Shown piece by piece: positions 55,397 to 64,000 of a stretch of 64,000 bases of DNA (within the stretch, counting starts at the first letter, position 1; each line of letters opens with the position of its first letter). Origin of the DNA: Zancudomyces culisetae (Eukaryota; Kickxellomycota; Harpellomycetes; Harpellales; Legeriomycetaceae). The stretch spans positions 1-64,000 of the forward strand of contig LSSK01000028.1 of assembly GCA_001969505.1 (NCBI GenBank). The letters are read 5' to 3'. Both the position numbers and the translations under genes were made by a program. The notes beneath the pieces were generated by a model that was given only the letters and a program-made list of their open reading frames with translations, had not been told where the DNA came from and made no database searches.

Positions 55397-57708
55397 TGCT
55401 CGCCATTGTTGCACTAAAAAAAACACGGATGTCATGATGCAAGAGAGTCAAGTACAATACACACTGATGATAAAAGTAGAAACATAGTGCTTTACGTATA
55501 AGCAAAAGTAGCACTAACAAAATATAAGGCCATACTCTTTGTTTAGTTCAATATAACTTTAAAGGACAAACTCACATAGAGGGAGTTATAAAGCTAAAAT
55601 TTTTGACTGCTTATACTTCATTAACTTACGAAAATTATGGGGTGAATCAAGAACTTTTTTTTATGGGGTGGATTTATTAAGCAAGGAAAGTTAAGTGAAA
55701 AAGATGAAAAAGATGAAAAACAAAGAGCGTGATGGCACACTTTACAAGTTAACAGATTTATACCGGTTCTTATTAGAGGATCTAGGTTAAAACTGAAACT
55801 AGAATACAAGTCCAACCCCTTGTGAACTGAGAAAGTCGTTTATCAGTTCTATTTTATAATTCAAGTTAATTATTACTAATCATATGATAAAATCCTAGGT
55901 TTTTACCTTCTTAAAGGAACTGGTTATCCTACAAGCTTTGGTTTACTATTGTTTCATATATATAGATAGCTTCAGAACCTAAGGGGAAGAGGAGACAAAC
56001 AGTTCAAAGTCATATTATATTAGTCTATTATTAGTCTATTATTATAGCACCGTTGTTAAGCAAGTAGCTTGAGTAAAAGGATATACAATACTCGAGTTTA
56101 GACCTATCAATAGAGCCGTAAATAACACTCCCCCTCTTCCTTAAAATCTGAAAAATTTCGGTTTGAATGGGCTGTGGTATGATTTTTTGTTTTTATTTTA
56201 TGGGAGAGGGGGGGGAGTGGGTTTTGACTTATGCGAACTACAGTTGGGAATCTCTTGGGTGATGAATTTCTCTAGCCCCATACCACTGGTTTGCAGGCTT
56301 TGGGTGCATCAATAAAAATCCCATTCTGGTTATAAGAGTAAATAAACAAGTTGCATTATTAATGGGGGAAAAATAAACCAAATCAGGGTTGGTTGAAAAA
56401 TATAATTGGGTTAAATGAGGTGATTTGTAGATTTGTTTGACCTATTACTTAATTGTTTGAGCAGAAGGATCGGCATTGTAGATAGAGAAAGAAAAGTCCT
56501 AGTGCAGACGTTCTGAGTTTGCGAACTTTTTACTTTTGGATTTACGGTTTGGTTTCTAGCATATGTACTAAGCGTTGTGATGGATGGCATTTTTTCTGCT
56601 CTCGTTTATTTGGGTGTTATATCAGTTTCTGTTTACTGAAATTTAAGAGCAAAAATAAAAACACAGCTGATTTGATCATGTGCAATAATAGCAGCGTGAA
56701 CGGATATAAATGGGGATATACGATGAGAAAAATGCCGATATTTAAATACAAAATAACGCAACAAGATTTCCAATGAAAAGTGAAGGTTTGAAAACGTTAA
56801 ACTACAGCTCCGATTTTCACTTTTAAACCTTAATACTATTGATTCATTTTGTGGCAACACTAAAAAAAAACACAGCAAAACAAAAACAGAAAAAAAATAT
56901 ACCGCAATTAGCGGATAAAACATTATAATGGAAATTTCACAAAATTGTTTGATTTTTGTAATGTAACCAGGGGAGGAAAGAGAAAATCAAAGACTGGCCA
57001 CATTTCACGCAAACCGCAACCAATCCATCAATGCTAACACAGCTTTAACTGAGTAACACCATTTATAGTGTCCTCNNNNNNNNNNNNNNNNNNNNNNNNN
57101 NNNNNNNNNNNNNNNNNNNNNNNNNNNNNNNNNNNNNNNNNNNNNNNNNNNNNNNNNNNNNNNNNNNNNNNNNNNNNNNNNNNNNNNNNNNNNNNNNNNN
57201 NNNNNNNNNNNNNNNNNNNNNNNNNNNNNNNNNNNNNNNNNNNNNNNNNNNNNNNNNNNNNNNNNNNNNNNNNNNNNNNNNNNNNNNNNNNNNNNNNNNN
57301 NNNNNNNNNNNNNNNNNNNNNNNNNNNNNNNNNNNNNNNNNNNNNNNNNNNNNNNNNNNNNNNNNNNNNNNNNNNNNNNNNNNNNNNNNNNNNNNNNNNN
57401 NNNNNNNNNNNNNNNNNNNNNNNNNNNNNNNNNNNNNNNNNNNNNNNNNNNNNNNNNNNNNNNNNNNNNNNNNNNNNNNNNNNNNNNNNNNNNNNNNNNN
57501 NNNNNNNNNNNNNNNNNNNNNNNNNNNNNNNNNNNNNNNNNNNNNNNNNNNNNNNNNNNNNNNNNNNNNNGGATTATCAGATTTAAGTAAATCAAAATAA
57601 TCAATACACATAAACTGTAAAAGAAAAGAAGCTTGTTAAATATATTTACCAAATAAAACGTAAAAGTAAGAAAAAAAAGTAAAAAAAAACTATCCCCAGA
57701 GAGGAACA
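55397..57708. other. Spacer with assembly gap upstream of glycogen synthase
   Basis: This is AT-rich sequence with no supported gene. A G-rich patch (GAGAGGGGGGGGAG type) is at about 56202-56222. The final 138 bases after the gap are the A-rich leader of glycogen synthase. Confidence 0.5.
57076..57570. other. Assembly gap (N)
   Basis: The gap is 495 N and lies 138 bases before the glycogen synthase start, so part of that promoter is missing. Frames spanning it are artefacts. Unlike the first gap, it is not bordered by poly-G. Confidence 0.98.
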
Positions 57709-59748
57709 ATGGCAGGAGATAGAGACACTTCAAATCCATACCTATTCGAATTTGCCTACGAAGTAGCCAACAAGGTCGGTGGTATCTACACGGTAATCCG
57801 GACAAAGGCCGAGATTACTGTGCAGGAGTTTGGAAACCGCTTTTTTATGGTGGGACCGTTGAACCGCAAGACAGCTGGTATAGAAGTAGAAGAAATAAGC
57901 ATTTCGGCAGGGACGAAAAACCCCGTTGAACAAGCGATATTAGAACTACAGAGCGAGGGTATAGTGATGCTATATGGGCGATGGTTGATTGAAGGAGGGC
58001 CGCTTGTGATATTGTTTGATTTGGGTTCTGTGTATGATCGCAAGATCTGGGAATGGAAAAAGGATATTTGGGATCGGTTCAGGATCCCAGCACCCGACAG
58101 CGATAGCGAAATGAATGATGCAATACTGGTAGGCTACTTGGAAGCTTGGTTACTGGAGTTGGTTTCGCAAAAGGACAAAAAGACAGCTATCCTTGCTCAT
58201 TTTCATGAGTGGCAAGTTGGAGTAGGTATTGCGCTAATCCGTGATCGCAAGCTGGATGTTGCCACACTGTTTACGACACATGCAACCTTGTTGGGTCGCT
58301 ATTTGTGTGCAGGTGATGTTGATTTCTACAACAATATGGGCTCCTTTAACGTGGACGAGGAGGCGGGAAGACGCGGTATCTATCATCGATACTGCGTGGA
58401 ACGAGCAGCAGCGCACGCAGCGGATGTATTTACGACAGTGTCGAATATTACAGCATATGAGGCCCAGCATCTGCTTAAACGACGGGCAGATGGGATTGTG
58501 CCAAACGGTTTGAATGTAGTGCAGTTTAGCGCGATGCACGAGTTCCAAAACCTGCACCAGAAGAGCAAGCTCAAAATTAACGAGTTCGTGCGTGGACATT
58601 TCTACGGCCACATGCAGAACTTTGACCTGGAAAACACAGTATATTTCTTCACAGCTGGTCGATATGAGTATCGTAACAAGGGTATAGATATGTATGTAGA
58701 GGCTTTGGGACGTCTGAATGAGCGATTAGCAAAGAGCAGTGGAAATAAAATAACGGTAGTTGCATTTATCATTGCGCCAGCCAAGTGTCAGAGCTATACT
58801 GTCGAGACACTCAAGGGTCAGGCATTGATTAAACAGTTGCGCGAAACCGTCGATGACGTTAGCAGCCACATTTCGGCAACACTGTTTGAAGGGGCTAACC
58901 GTGGCGAAATTATAACAGACCTGTTGACTGACAGCGACAAGATTATGTTGAAGCGACGAGTATTGTCGCTACGCCGGGATAGCCAGCCACCAATTGTGAC
59001 ACACAACATGCTGGACGATTCAAATGATCCGGTACTCAACCAATTGCGCCGCTTGCATCTGTTCAACAGCAGCAACGATAGGGTAAAGGTTGTATTCCAT
59101 CCTGAATTCCTCAATGCAAATAATCCAGTACTCGGAATGGACTACGATGATTTTGTACGTGGCACACATCTTGGCGTGTTTCCATCATACTACGAGCCAT
59201 GGGGCTACACACCAGCTGAATGCACAGTGATGGGTGTACCATCTATCACATCCAATCTGTCAGGCTTTGGTTGTTTCATGCAGGATAACATCGTGTGTCC
59301 TGAGGATTATGGTATCTACATTGTCGACCGCCGACTAAAATCAGTAGATGAATCTGTCAACCAGCTAACTGATATTATGTTTGAATTTGTTCAAAAGACC
59401 CGCCGCCAGCGTATCAACCAACGTAACCGCACCGAACGACTCAGCGAGCTTCTTGACTGGAAACGGCTAGGTATTGAATACATGAAGGCAAGACACCTTG
59501 CCCTCCGCCGCAAATATCCTAACTCCAAGACTACCAATCCTTTATTAACTGAAGATGAAAGTGAAAGCGAAACTAATGAAAAAGAAAGTGGACGTAAAAA
59601 AATGATGTCTCGCCCCGCTTCTGCCTATGGCTCGCCAATTTCATCCAAGCATCCTTCAATACTGTTTGCAAAGAGCCCAGTCGATGGGGACGAAAATGAA
59701 GATGATCTGAGACCGCCTATACATCTAAAGACACCTCCTCATTTCTAA
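57709..59748 (+). CDS. GSY1: Glycogen synthase (GT3 family)
   Basis: The 679-residue intronless enzyme extends glycogen from UDP-glucose. It has [18 protein letters not shown] near residues 17-34 (UDP-glucose loop), [33 protein letters not shown], the GLNVVQF block and [20 protein letters not shown]. The catalytic E-x7-E pair is E496 and E504 in [16 protein letters not shown]. The Arg cluster [13 protein letters not shown] (about 564-576), which senses glucose-6-phosphate, is intact. The C-terminal tail carries [18 protein letters not shown], matching the regulatory phosphosites of Gsy2 and muscle enzymes, so control by phosphorylation and glucose-6-phosphate is expected. Its last 32 coding bases overlap the last codons of the opposite-strand gene. 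Confidence 0.97.
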   Translation: MAGDRDTSNPYLFEFAYEVANKVGGIYTVIRTKAEITVQEFGNRFFMVGPLNRKTAGIEVEEISISAGTKNPVEQAILELQSEGIVMLYGRWLIEGGPLVILFDLGSVYDRKIWEWKKDIWDRFRIPAPDSDSEMNDAILVGYLEAWLLELVSQKDKKTAILAHFHEWQVGVGIALIRDRKLDVATLFTTHATLLGRYLCAGDVDFYNNMGSFNVDEEAGRRGIYHRYCVERAAAHAADVFTTVSNITAYEAQHLLKRRADGIVPNGLNVVQFSAMHEFQNLHQKSKLKINEFVRGHFYGHMQNFDLENTVYFFTAGRYEYRNKGIDMYVEALGRLNERLAKSSGNKITVVAFIIAPAKCQSYTVETLKGQALIKQLRETVDDVSSHISATLFEGANRGEIITDLLTDSDKIMLKRRVLSLRRDSQPPIVTHNMLDDSNDPVLNQLRRLHLFNSSNDRVKVVFHPEFLNANNPVLGMDYDDFVRGTHLGVFPSYYEPWGYTPAECTVMGVPSITSNLSGFGCFMQDNIVCPEDYGIYIVDRRLKSVDESVNQLTDIMFEFVQKTRRQRINQRNRTERLSELLDWKRLGIEYMKARHLALRRKYPNSKTTNPLLTEDESESETNEKESGRKKMMSRPASAYGSPISSKHPSILFAKSPVDGDENEDDLRPPIHLKTPPHF

Positions 59749-61786
59749 GTCTGTCATACGTGTTTGCCACCCTGTATCTTGTTACTTTTTCAATCACCCC
59801 ATAGTTGCTATCCTGGGTTCTATAACCAGCTTTGTTATCGTCTTTGAATTTAAACTCTACTACTTTAGAACTACCTTTTTTTAAAACTTGGATTGAATAG
59901 TTTCCATTTTTTGTGTGTCCAAATCCATATTGATTAAGTATCTCCAAATATTTCTCAGTTCCCTCTATTACCCCCTCCACTTTTTCTCTTTTTGTAGCGT
60001 CATAGCCGCAGTAATAGTAGTGTCTATTGCCACTATGTCTGTTATTATTGGTGGCGTTGTTGGTGCGATCCTCTACCCATTCAATCAACTCTCGTTCAAC
60101 TCTTTCAATTCCAACCCGGCTATACAGCTTGGACAGCTGTTTTATCTTTCTGACATTGTATTCCCAAAACACCAACACCTGTAACAGCTTTTCCCTTGTA
60201 GCATCATTACCGGCCCTTTTGCTGATTCGTTTATATTCTTCCAATAATATTATTCGTTTATCATCTTGCCTATATAAGTTTAGACTGCAGTTCATTTGTA
60301 GGTTTACTCCGTATATTTCAACTCCACTTTTTGTCCCAATCCCACAAAGAGATTCCAGTATTTTGTTCTTGACTTCCACCAACTCCCTAATCCTTTTTAC
60401 TATCCTCATATTCGCTCCCTTTTCTTCCTCTTCCTCGCCTAGTTGAGACTGCTGGTACTTCTGTACATCTTCATTTAAACCAACTCCTACATGCTTTTCA
60501 TCACCAATCCATTTTTCTCCGCCATTAACATCAATATTCATGTTGGAGGCCAAAACACCTCTCTTAGTATACCCCCTCTGTTTATACTGCTTACTATAGT
60601 TTGACTGACCCTGCTGCCCAAATACTACCCCAACCAGCATATATTTAATCTTTTCACTCACCACAGATCCGTCTCTGTATTCTCCCAAACTAATATATAT
60701 CTCCATAATATTCAAATAGTGGCATACTATTTCCATGCCGATCTTCTTTTTCTGTTTACCACTACCGCTACTAACATTTTCATTCTCAACGTGCTTAAGC
60801 CCGTCGCTCGTAAAGTTTAAATCCATAATATACTCGTCTGCGCATCTGGCTATGTACTCTACATAACTCTTGTTATAGTACCACCTGTATCTCCTTCTCT
60901 CATCCATCATGCCCCCATCCCCAACTTTGATTGATATATTCACTCCATATAACTCGCTTGCTATCATCTGCGTATAAATGCTATAAACTTTATTAATCCC
61001 CCCAACCTTGTTTTTTTTGAGTATCCCTACTACTTTTTCCACAATTTGAAACTTTTTCTCAAGAACATCTTTTACCCTCTTTTCGTCTTCAGTGCTGGCG
61101 TTATTTGCTTGTTGTTCGTTGTAGCACAGTATTGGTTGGATATTATATATCAAATTCCTGATTACCCTTTCAATATTGTGTATGTTTTTCGTCATTATTC
61201 TTTCTATTTCATCTCTTCCCACGCTTTTCATTCCTTCCATTTCCATTTCCATTATTTCGATTGTACATCCTTGTTTGTCTGTCACTTTTGTAGAGTCATC
61301 TTGGTAAACACCTATATTACTGTCTGGAATGTTGCCGAAAAACTCTTGATATTCCTGGATCGCCAACTCTACACGTTGTTGCTCCCTTTTTGTACAGGAA
61401 GTCATTTGTTTCTGTACATTCTCTGCTAACGCTGGAAATCTGTATTTGTATTCTAACAATTCCAAGTATAGCTTGGTCTCACTCTTCGGATCAATTACCC
61501 CAAGTAACTTCATCTCCTCTCGCTTACATACTCCATCCTCGCTCATATCATCCCCATCAGCTCTGTTGTTGCTATACACGTCTGCTTTATCCTCAAAATA
61601 CTGGCTAATTACCAATTGCCGCAGTTCTGTTTGCTTTTGACACATTATTCTCTCTTCGCGTTCATTTTCTTCGGTCAAACACTCTAATAATGTCTCTTTC
61701 ATGTTGATGTTTGATTTTAAGCTATCGGAATTGAAAGCTCCGGTTCCGTGAAGTTCCTGTAGCATCTGTGTAATCTTTAGTTCCAT
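59717..61786 (-). CDS. Unrecognised 689-residue protein overlapping glycogen synthase
   Basis: This is a single intronless frame from ATG to stop, far too long for chance. I do not recognise it. The N-terminus looks coiled-coil ([36 protein letters not shown]). A conserved-looking helical block follows around 113-155 ([20 protein letters not shown]). The remainder is Ile/Tyr/Asn/Lys-rich and largely helical, with a polar stretch near 440-470. No membrane segment, signal peptide, zinc ligand set or nucleotide-binding motif is seen. The C-terminus, [17 protein letters not shown], is encoded by DNA that also codes, on the other strand, for the end of glycogen synthase (59717-59748). A role in a helical tethering or kinetochore-type complex is possible but purely a guess. 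Confidence 0.75.
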   Translation of the reverse strand: MELKITQMLQELHGTGAFNSDSLKSNINMKETLLECLTEENEREERIMCQKQTELRQLVISQYFEDKADVYSNNRADGDDMSEDGVCKREEMKLLGVIDPKSETKLYLELLEYKYRFPALAENVQKQMTSCTKREQQRVELAIQEYQEFFGNIPDSNIGVYQDDSTKVTDKQGCTIEIMEMEMEGMKSVGRDEIERIMTKNIHNIERVIRNLIYNIQPILCYNEQQANNASTEDEKRVKDVLEKKFQIVEKVVGILKKNKVGGINKVYSIYTQMIASELYGVNISIKVGDGGMMDERRRYRWYYNKSYVEYIARCADEYIMDLNFTSDGLKHVENENVSSGSGKQKKKIGMEIVCHYLNIMEIYISLGEYRDGSVVSEKIKYMLVGVVFGQQGQSNYSKQYKQRGYTKRGVLASNMNIDVNGGEKWIGDEKHVGVGLNEDVQKYQQSQLGEEEEEKGANMRIVKRIRELVEVKNKILESLCGIGTKSGVEIYGVNLQMNCSLNLYRQDDKRIILLEEYKRISKRAGNDATREKLLQVLVFWEYNVRKIKQLSKLYSRVGIERVERELIEWVEDRTNNATNNNRHSGNRHYYYCGYDATKREKVEGVIEGTEKYLEILNQYGFGHTKNGNYSIQVLKKGSSKVVEFKFKDDNKAGYRTQDSNYGVIEKVTRYRVANTYDRLRNEEVSLDV

Positions 61787-62349
61787 TTTCTTTCTACTCT
61801 AATTCCCTATTCTGCATCTATCTCTTCCTTTGTAGTTTTGTTTGTTATATTTTTTTAACAGGTAAAAAATAATGATAAAGACAGTTATTAAGTGGAAATG
61901 CTTGCTTATTTTATACTTTCAACGCTTTCCGCAGCAAGTATTTTTGGTAATTTTTAGCAACAAAGTATTAATCAGTGATCTGTGTCATTCGATTTTTGGC
62001 ACACTTTCTTGTTACTTTCGCTAATTTAAAATTGAGAAAAGAGGAGGAGGGAGCAAACAAAGACCAAGCAAACCACAATGAGCAGTTTCAATTCAATTCC
62101 TTTTTCCATCTGCACTTTTACGCTATTGTAAAGTATACTTTATAAACATGTAGGGTCACTATTAAAAAACTAGATAGAGCGTCAAACGTATAAATAAATA
62201 AAAATGCATAGATATCGCGTTGCCAATATCTTGACCTACCCTCTCCCCTCTGGTTCGCATCACTTCCCTATAAACAATACTAAAAAACACCAATACAACA
62301 AAAAAATAATAAAAATGACTATTTAAACCATAAAAGCATGCGCATTGAA
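61787..62349. other. Spacer between two - strand genes
   Basis: It contains the promoter of the unrecognised 689-residue gene and the 3' region of UBC6. It is AT-rich; no gene or repeat is seen. Confidence 0.5.
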
Positions 62350-63363
62350 CTATATTCTACTAAATAGTCTTATTAAAAAGTACATGAGTATCCCAAAACC
62401 CACCACCATCCATGCCACTCTATTCTTATCTCCATTAGCAACACTTCCGTTCCCAATTTTATTAGTGTTACTTTCGTTTGTGGCTTTTGTAGTTGTAGAT
62501 ACCATCTCTGCTTTTTCCTTATGCTTTAACAACTGTACTTTTTGTACCTTATCTGTAGCTAGATTTTTACCATTAATTTCTTTATTAGGGGTTTTAATAC
62601 CAGCCTCCTTATCCTTACTAACAACAACATCTGTAACAAATATCGATTCATTCATTTCCTTGCCCGCCAATTCGGGAAACACCTTTCTAAACACGGAATT
62701 TTTTATATTTTCACTGTGTGATTTTTTTGCTAGCAATTTGCGGTCTCGTGGTGTCATTCGCACGCTTCCAGTAGTCATTTCCTCTTCTACCATGAACGAC
62801 AGTAAACCAGTAACAATTGTTGAAACCGACCACGCAGGGTTCCAAGTATTTGGATGGAAGTTGCTCATCGAAGTGCATATATTAGTGCAGGGTTGGAAAC
62901 GGCCTATTTAATAATAGTAGTAGTAATTTTGTTATTAAAATTGCTAAAAGCACACCTATAGCTATTGTTTGTTATTTAATAAAAACTACCAGAAAAGAGA
63001 TTAAAAAAAAGGGTAACTGACCATTTGGTGTGAGCATTTGAATCGCTGGCGGCTTGAATGGATATTCACTCGGAAATTTTAGCTTACCATGATACTCTCC
63101 ACCCTCATAATCAGTATTCTGTGGTCCCTTGATAACGTAATGCCTTTATACACATATATTCACATTTCTTTTAACAATACAAATCATCGATTCAAAAATA
63201 TCAAATTCATTCCCATCAAGCGATAAAGGATTTAATCAAAGAAAAGACCTTACCATTCCAGTATATTACTCTCCAATGGCCGTGCTATAATGTACGGAAC
63301 TGGATTTTCCTTTAATGCCTTATACTCCTTAGATAGCCGTTTTAGCGCCGCACTCGATACCAT
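62350..63363 (-). CDS. UBC6: ER-anchored ubiquitin-conjugating enzyme Ubc6/UBE2J-type, three exons
   Basis: Exons are 63254-63363, 63022-63143 and 62350-62903, giving 261 residues (yeast Ubc6 has 250). Junctions are GT-AG with agreeing phase. The protein starts [20 protein letters not shown]. The core continues [20 protein letters not shown], then [20 protein letters not shown] and TPNGRF. The catalytic Cys should be C87 in [20 protein letters not shown], the same position as in yeast Ubc6. As in this subfamily, the usual HPN triad is replaced (TPNG). A charged linker (about 130-230) leads to a C-terminal tail anchor ([19 protein letters not shown]). It should work in ER-associated degradation with Doa10-type ligases. 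Confidence 0.95.
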
Positions 63364-64000
63364 TTGTAGCTGTATAGTGTGTATATATGATTTCTACCCT
63401 TTTTTAATAAAATTTTTGGTTATTGATATTTATCTTATTATAGATCTTGGATCTTTGATTCCTAGAATTGAAACTTTTCTTAATTATAGCCTTTTAGTTT
63501 TATAAAGCTAGCTTTATTTTTTCTCTTAGGTAAGTTAATTTGTACACTATTTTAATTTGCTATTTTTTTGTACGCTTTTGTTCACAAGGTTACTGATCAC
63601 AGAGTTACTTAAAATAAATTTTAATATTTCCTGAAACCACATTATTGGCCACTCAAAACCTCTGTGGAAAAGCTAAGAAAATCTCCACCATCTATAGTCA
63701 CACCCCACAAGACTATCAGCCCTTTGCATTCCACTTCAGAATAGTACATTTCAATGTAGCCCCGAGCTGCACCCACTCTTTGCCGCCTCATCCTCATAAA
63801 AGTGCTACAAAGTAGCCTTTAGCCAGTATGCTTATAGTGAACTAAACTTGAGAATATCGTTTATAACTCAACGCTAACTAGAGTCAGTTAGTCGATACTT
63901 TGTAAACAAAACTTTATAGTGATTATCGCAGATATCCAGGCCCCCAATACTTGTTGGGTTCCATATACTTCGTATCTACCCACCATCTTTTCCTGACCGC
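63364..64000. other. Upstream region of UBC6 to the window end
   Basis: This should contain the UBC6 promoter. The sequence after about 63600 is less AT-rich, but no frame with recognisable coding content reaches the edge. Confidence 0.45.

Noticed and set aside
55291-55440. Inverted-repeat-rich segment considered as a structured RNA
   Set aside because: The stems found (GGCGAC/GTCGCC, TGCAAC/GTTGCA) are short and unsupported, and the region also fits the third exon of the candidate gene.
57005-57805. Open frames spanning the second gap
   Set aside because: Most of their length is N; the remainder is antisense to the glycogen synthase start.
1-64000. tRNA, rRNA and CRISPR structures
   Set aside because: No tRNA T-arm/acceptor combinations, rRNA-like sequence or spaced direct repeats were found on reading; only simple tandem repeats are present. 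A tRNA or covariance-model scan would be needed to be certain.

Overview
The window is nuclear DNA of a fungus. It is AT-rich, has spliceosomal introns (mostly 60-170 bp, GTAAGT-type donors, short TAG/CAG acceptors) and carries a typical fungal gene set: TAH18, a RasB-type Ras, a Lag1-type ceramide synthase, a nucleolar FKBP, Ubc6, glycogen synthase and a YHR112C-type PLP enzyme. A Slo/BK-like channel of nearly 1200 residues is absent from the classic yeasts. With the high AT content it makes me lean to an early-diverging fungal lineage, but this is inference and I cannot name the species. Two assembly gaps (38183-38761 and 57076-57570) interrupt the sequence.

Layout. Positions 1-1908 hold the tail of a truncated gene and an unrecognised 470-residue protein. 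Positions 4015-21267 hold the BK-like channel, a monocarboxylate-type MFS transporter, two alpha-arrestin-like proteins separated by a 5 kb spacer, and the Tah18 diflavin reductase. Positions 21556-33989 hold mitochondrial ribosomal protein mL53 (three small exons), malate dehydrogenase, Ras, a membrane-anchored BAG-domain protein, a Cys/Met-metabolism PLP enzyme and a multi-exon PH-domain protein. Positions 35744-37841 hold Ess1/Pin1, whose first coding exon is only the ATG, and neuroguidin/Lcp5. Positions 39725-53622 form a run of five + strand genes: Sso1-type syntaxin, Rad52, Sec1, Pop3/Rpp38 and ceramide synthase. The rest holds a nucleolar FKBP, glycogen synthase, an unrecognised 689-residue protein and Ubc6.

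Organisation. Neighbouring genes are often convergent with very short 3' spacers: 5 bp for arrestin-2/TAH18, about 90 bp for MDH/Ras, 73 bp for the PLP enzyme/PH protein, and a 32 bp coding overlap for glycogen synthase/unknown. 5' spacers are long and AT-rich. Genes are either intronless (channel, transporter, TAH18, MDH, Ras, glycogen synthase, ceramide synthase, FKBP) or split into three to seven exons (mL53, PH protein, syntaxin, RAD52, SEC1, POP3, UBC6). I built the exon models by hand from reading frames, GT-AG sites and family signatures, and checked each for phase.

Functional links. The plasma-membrane syntaxin and its SM partner Sec1 lie 3.7 kb apart with RAD52 between them. Ribosome and RNA biogenesis is represented by Lcp5, Pop3, the nucleolar FKBP and mL53. 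No tRNA, rRNA, CRISPR array or recognisable transposon was seen.
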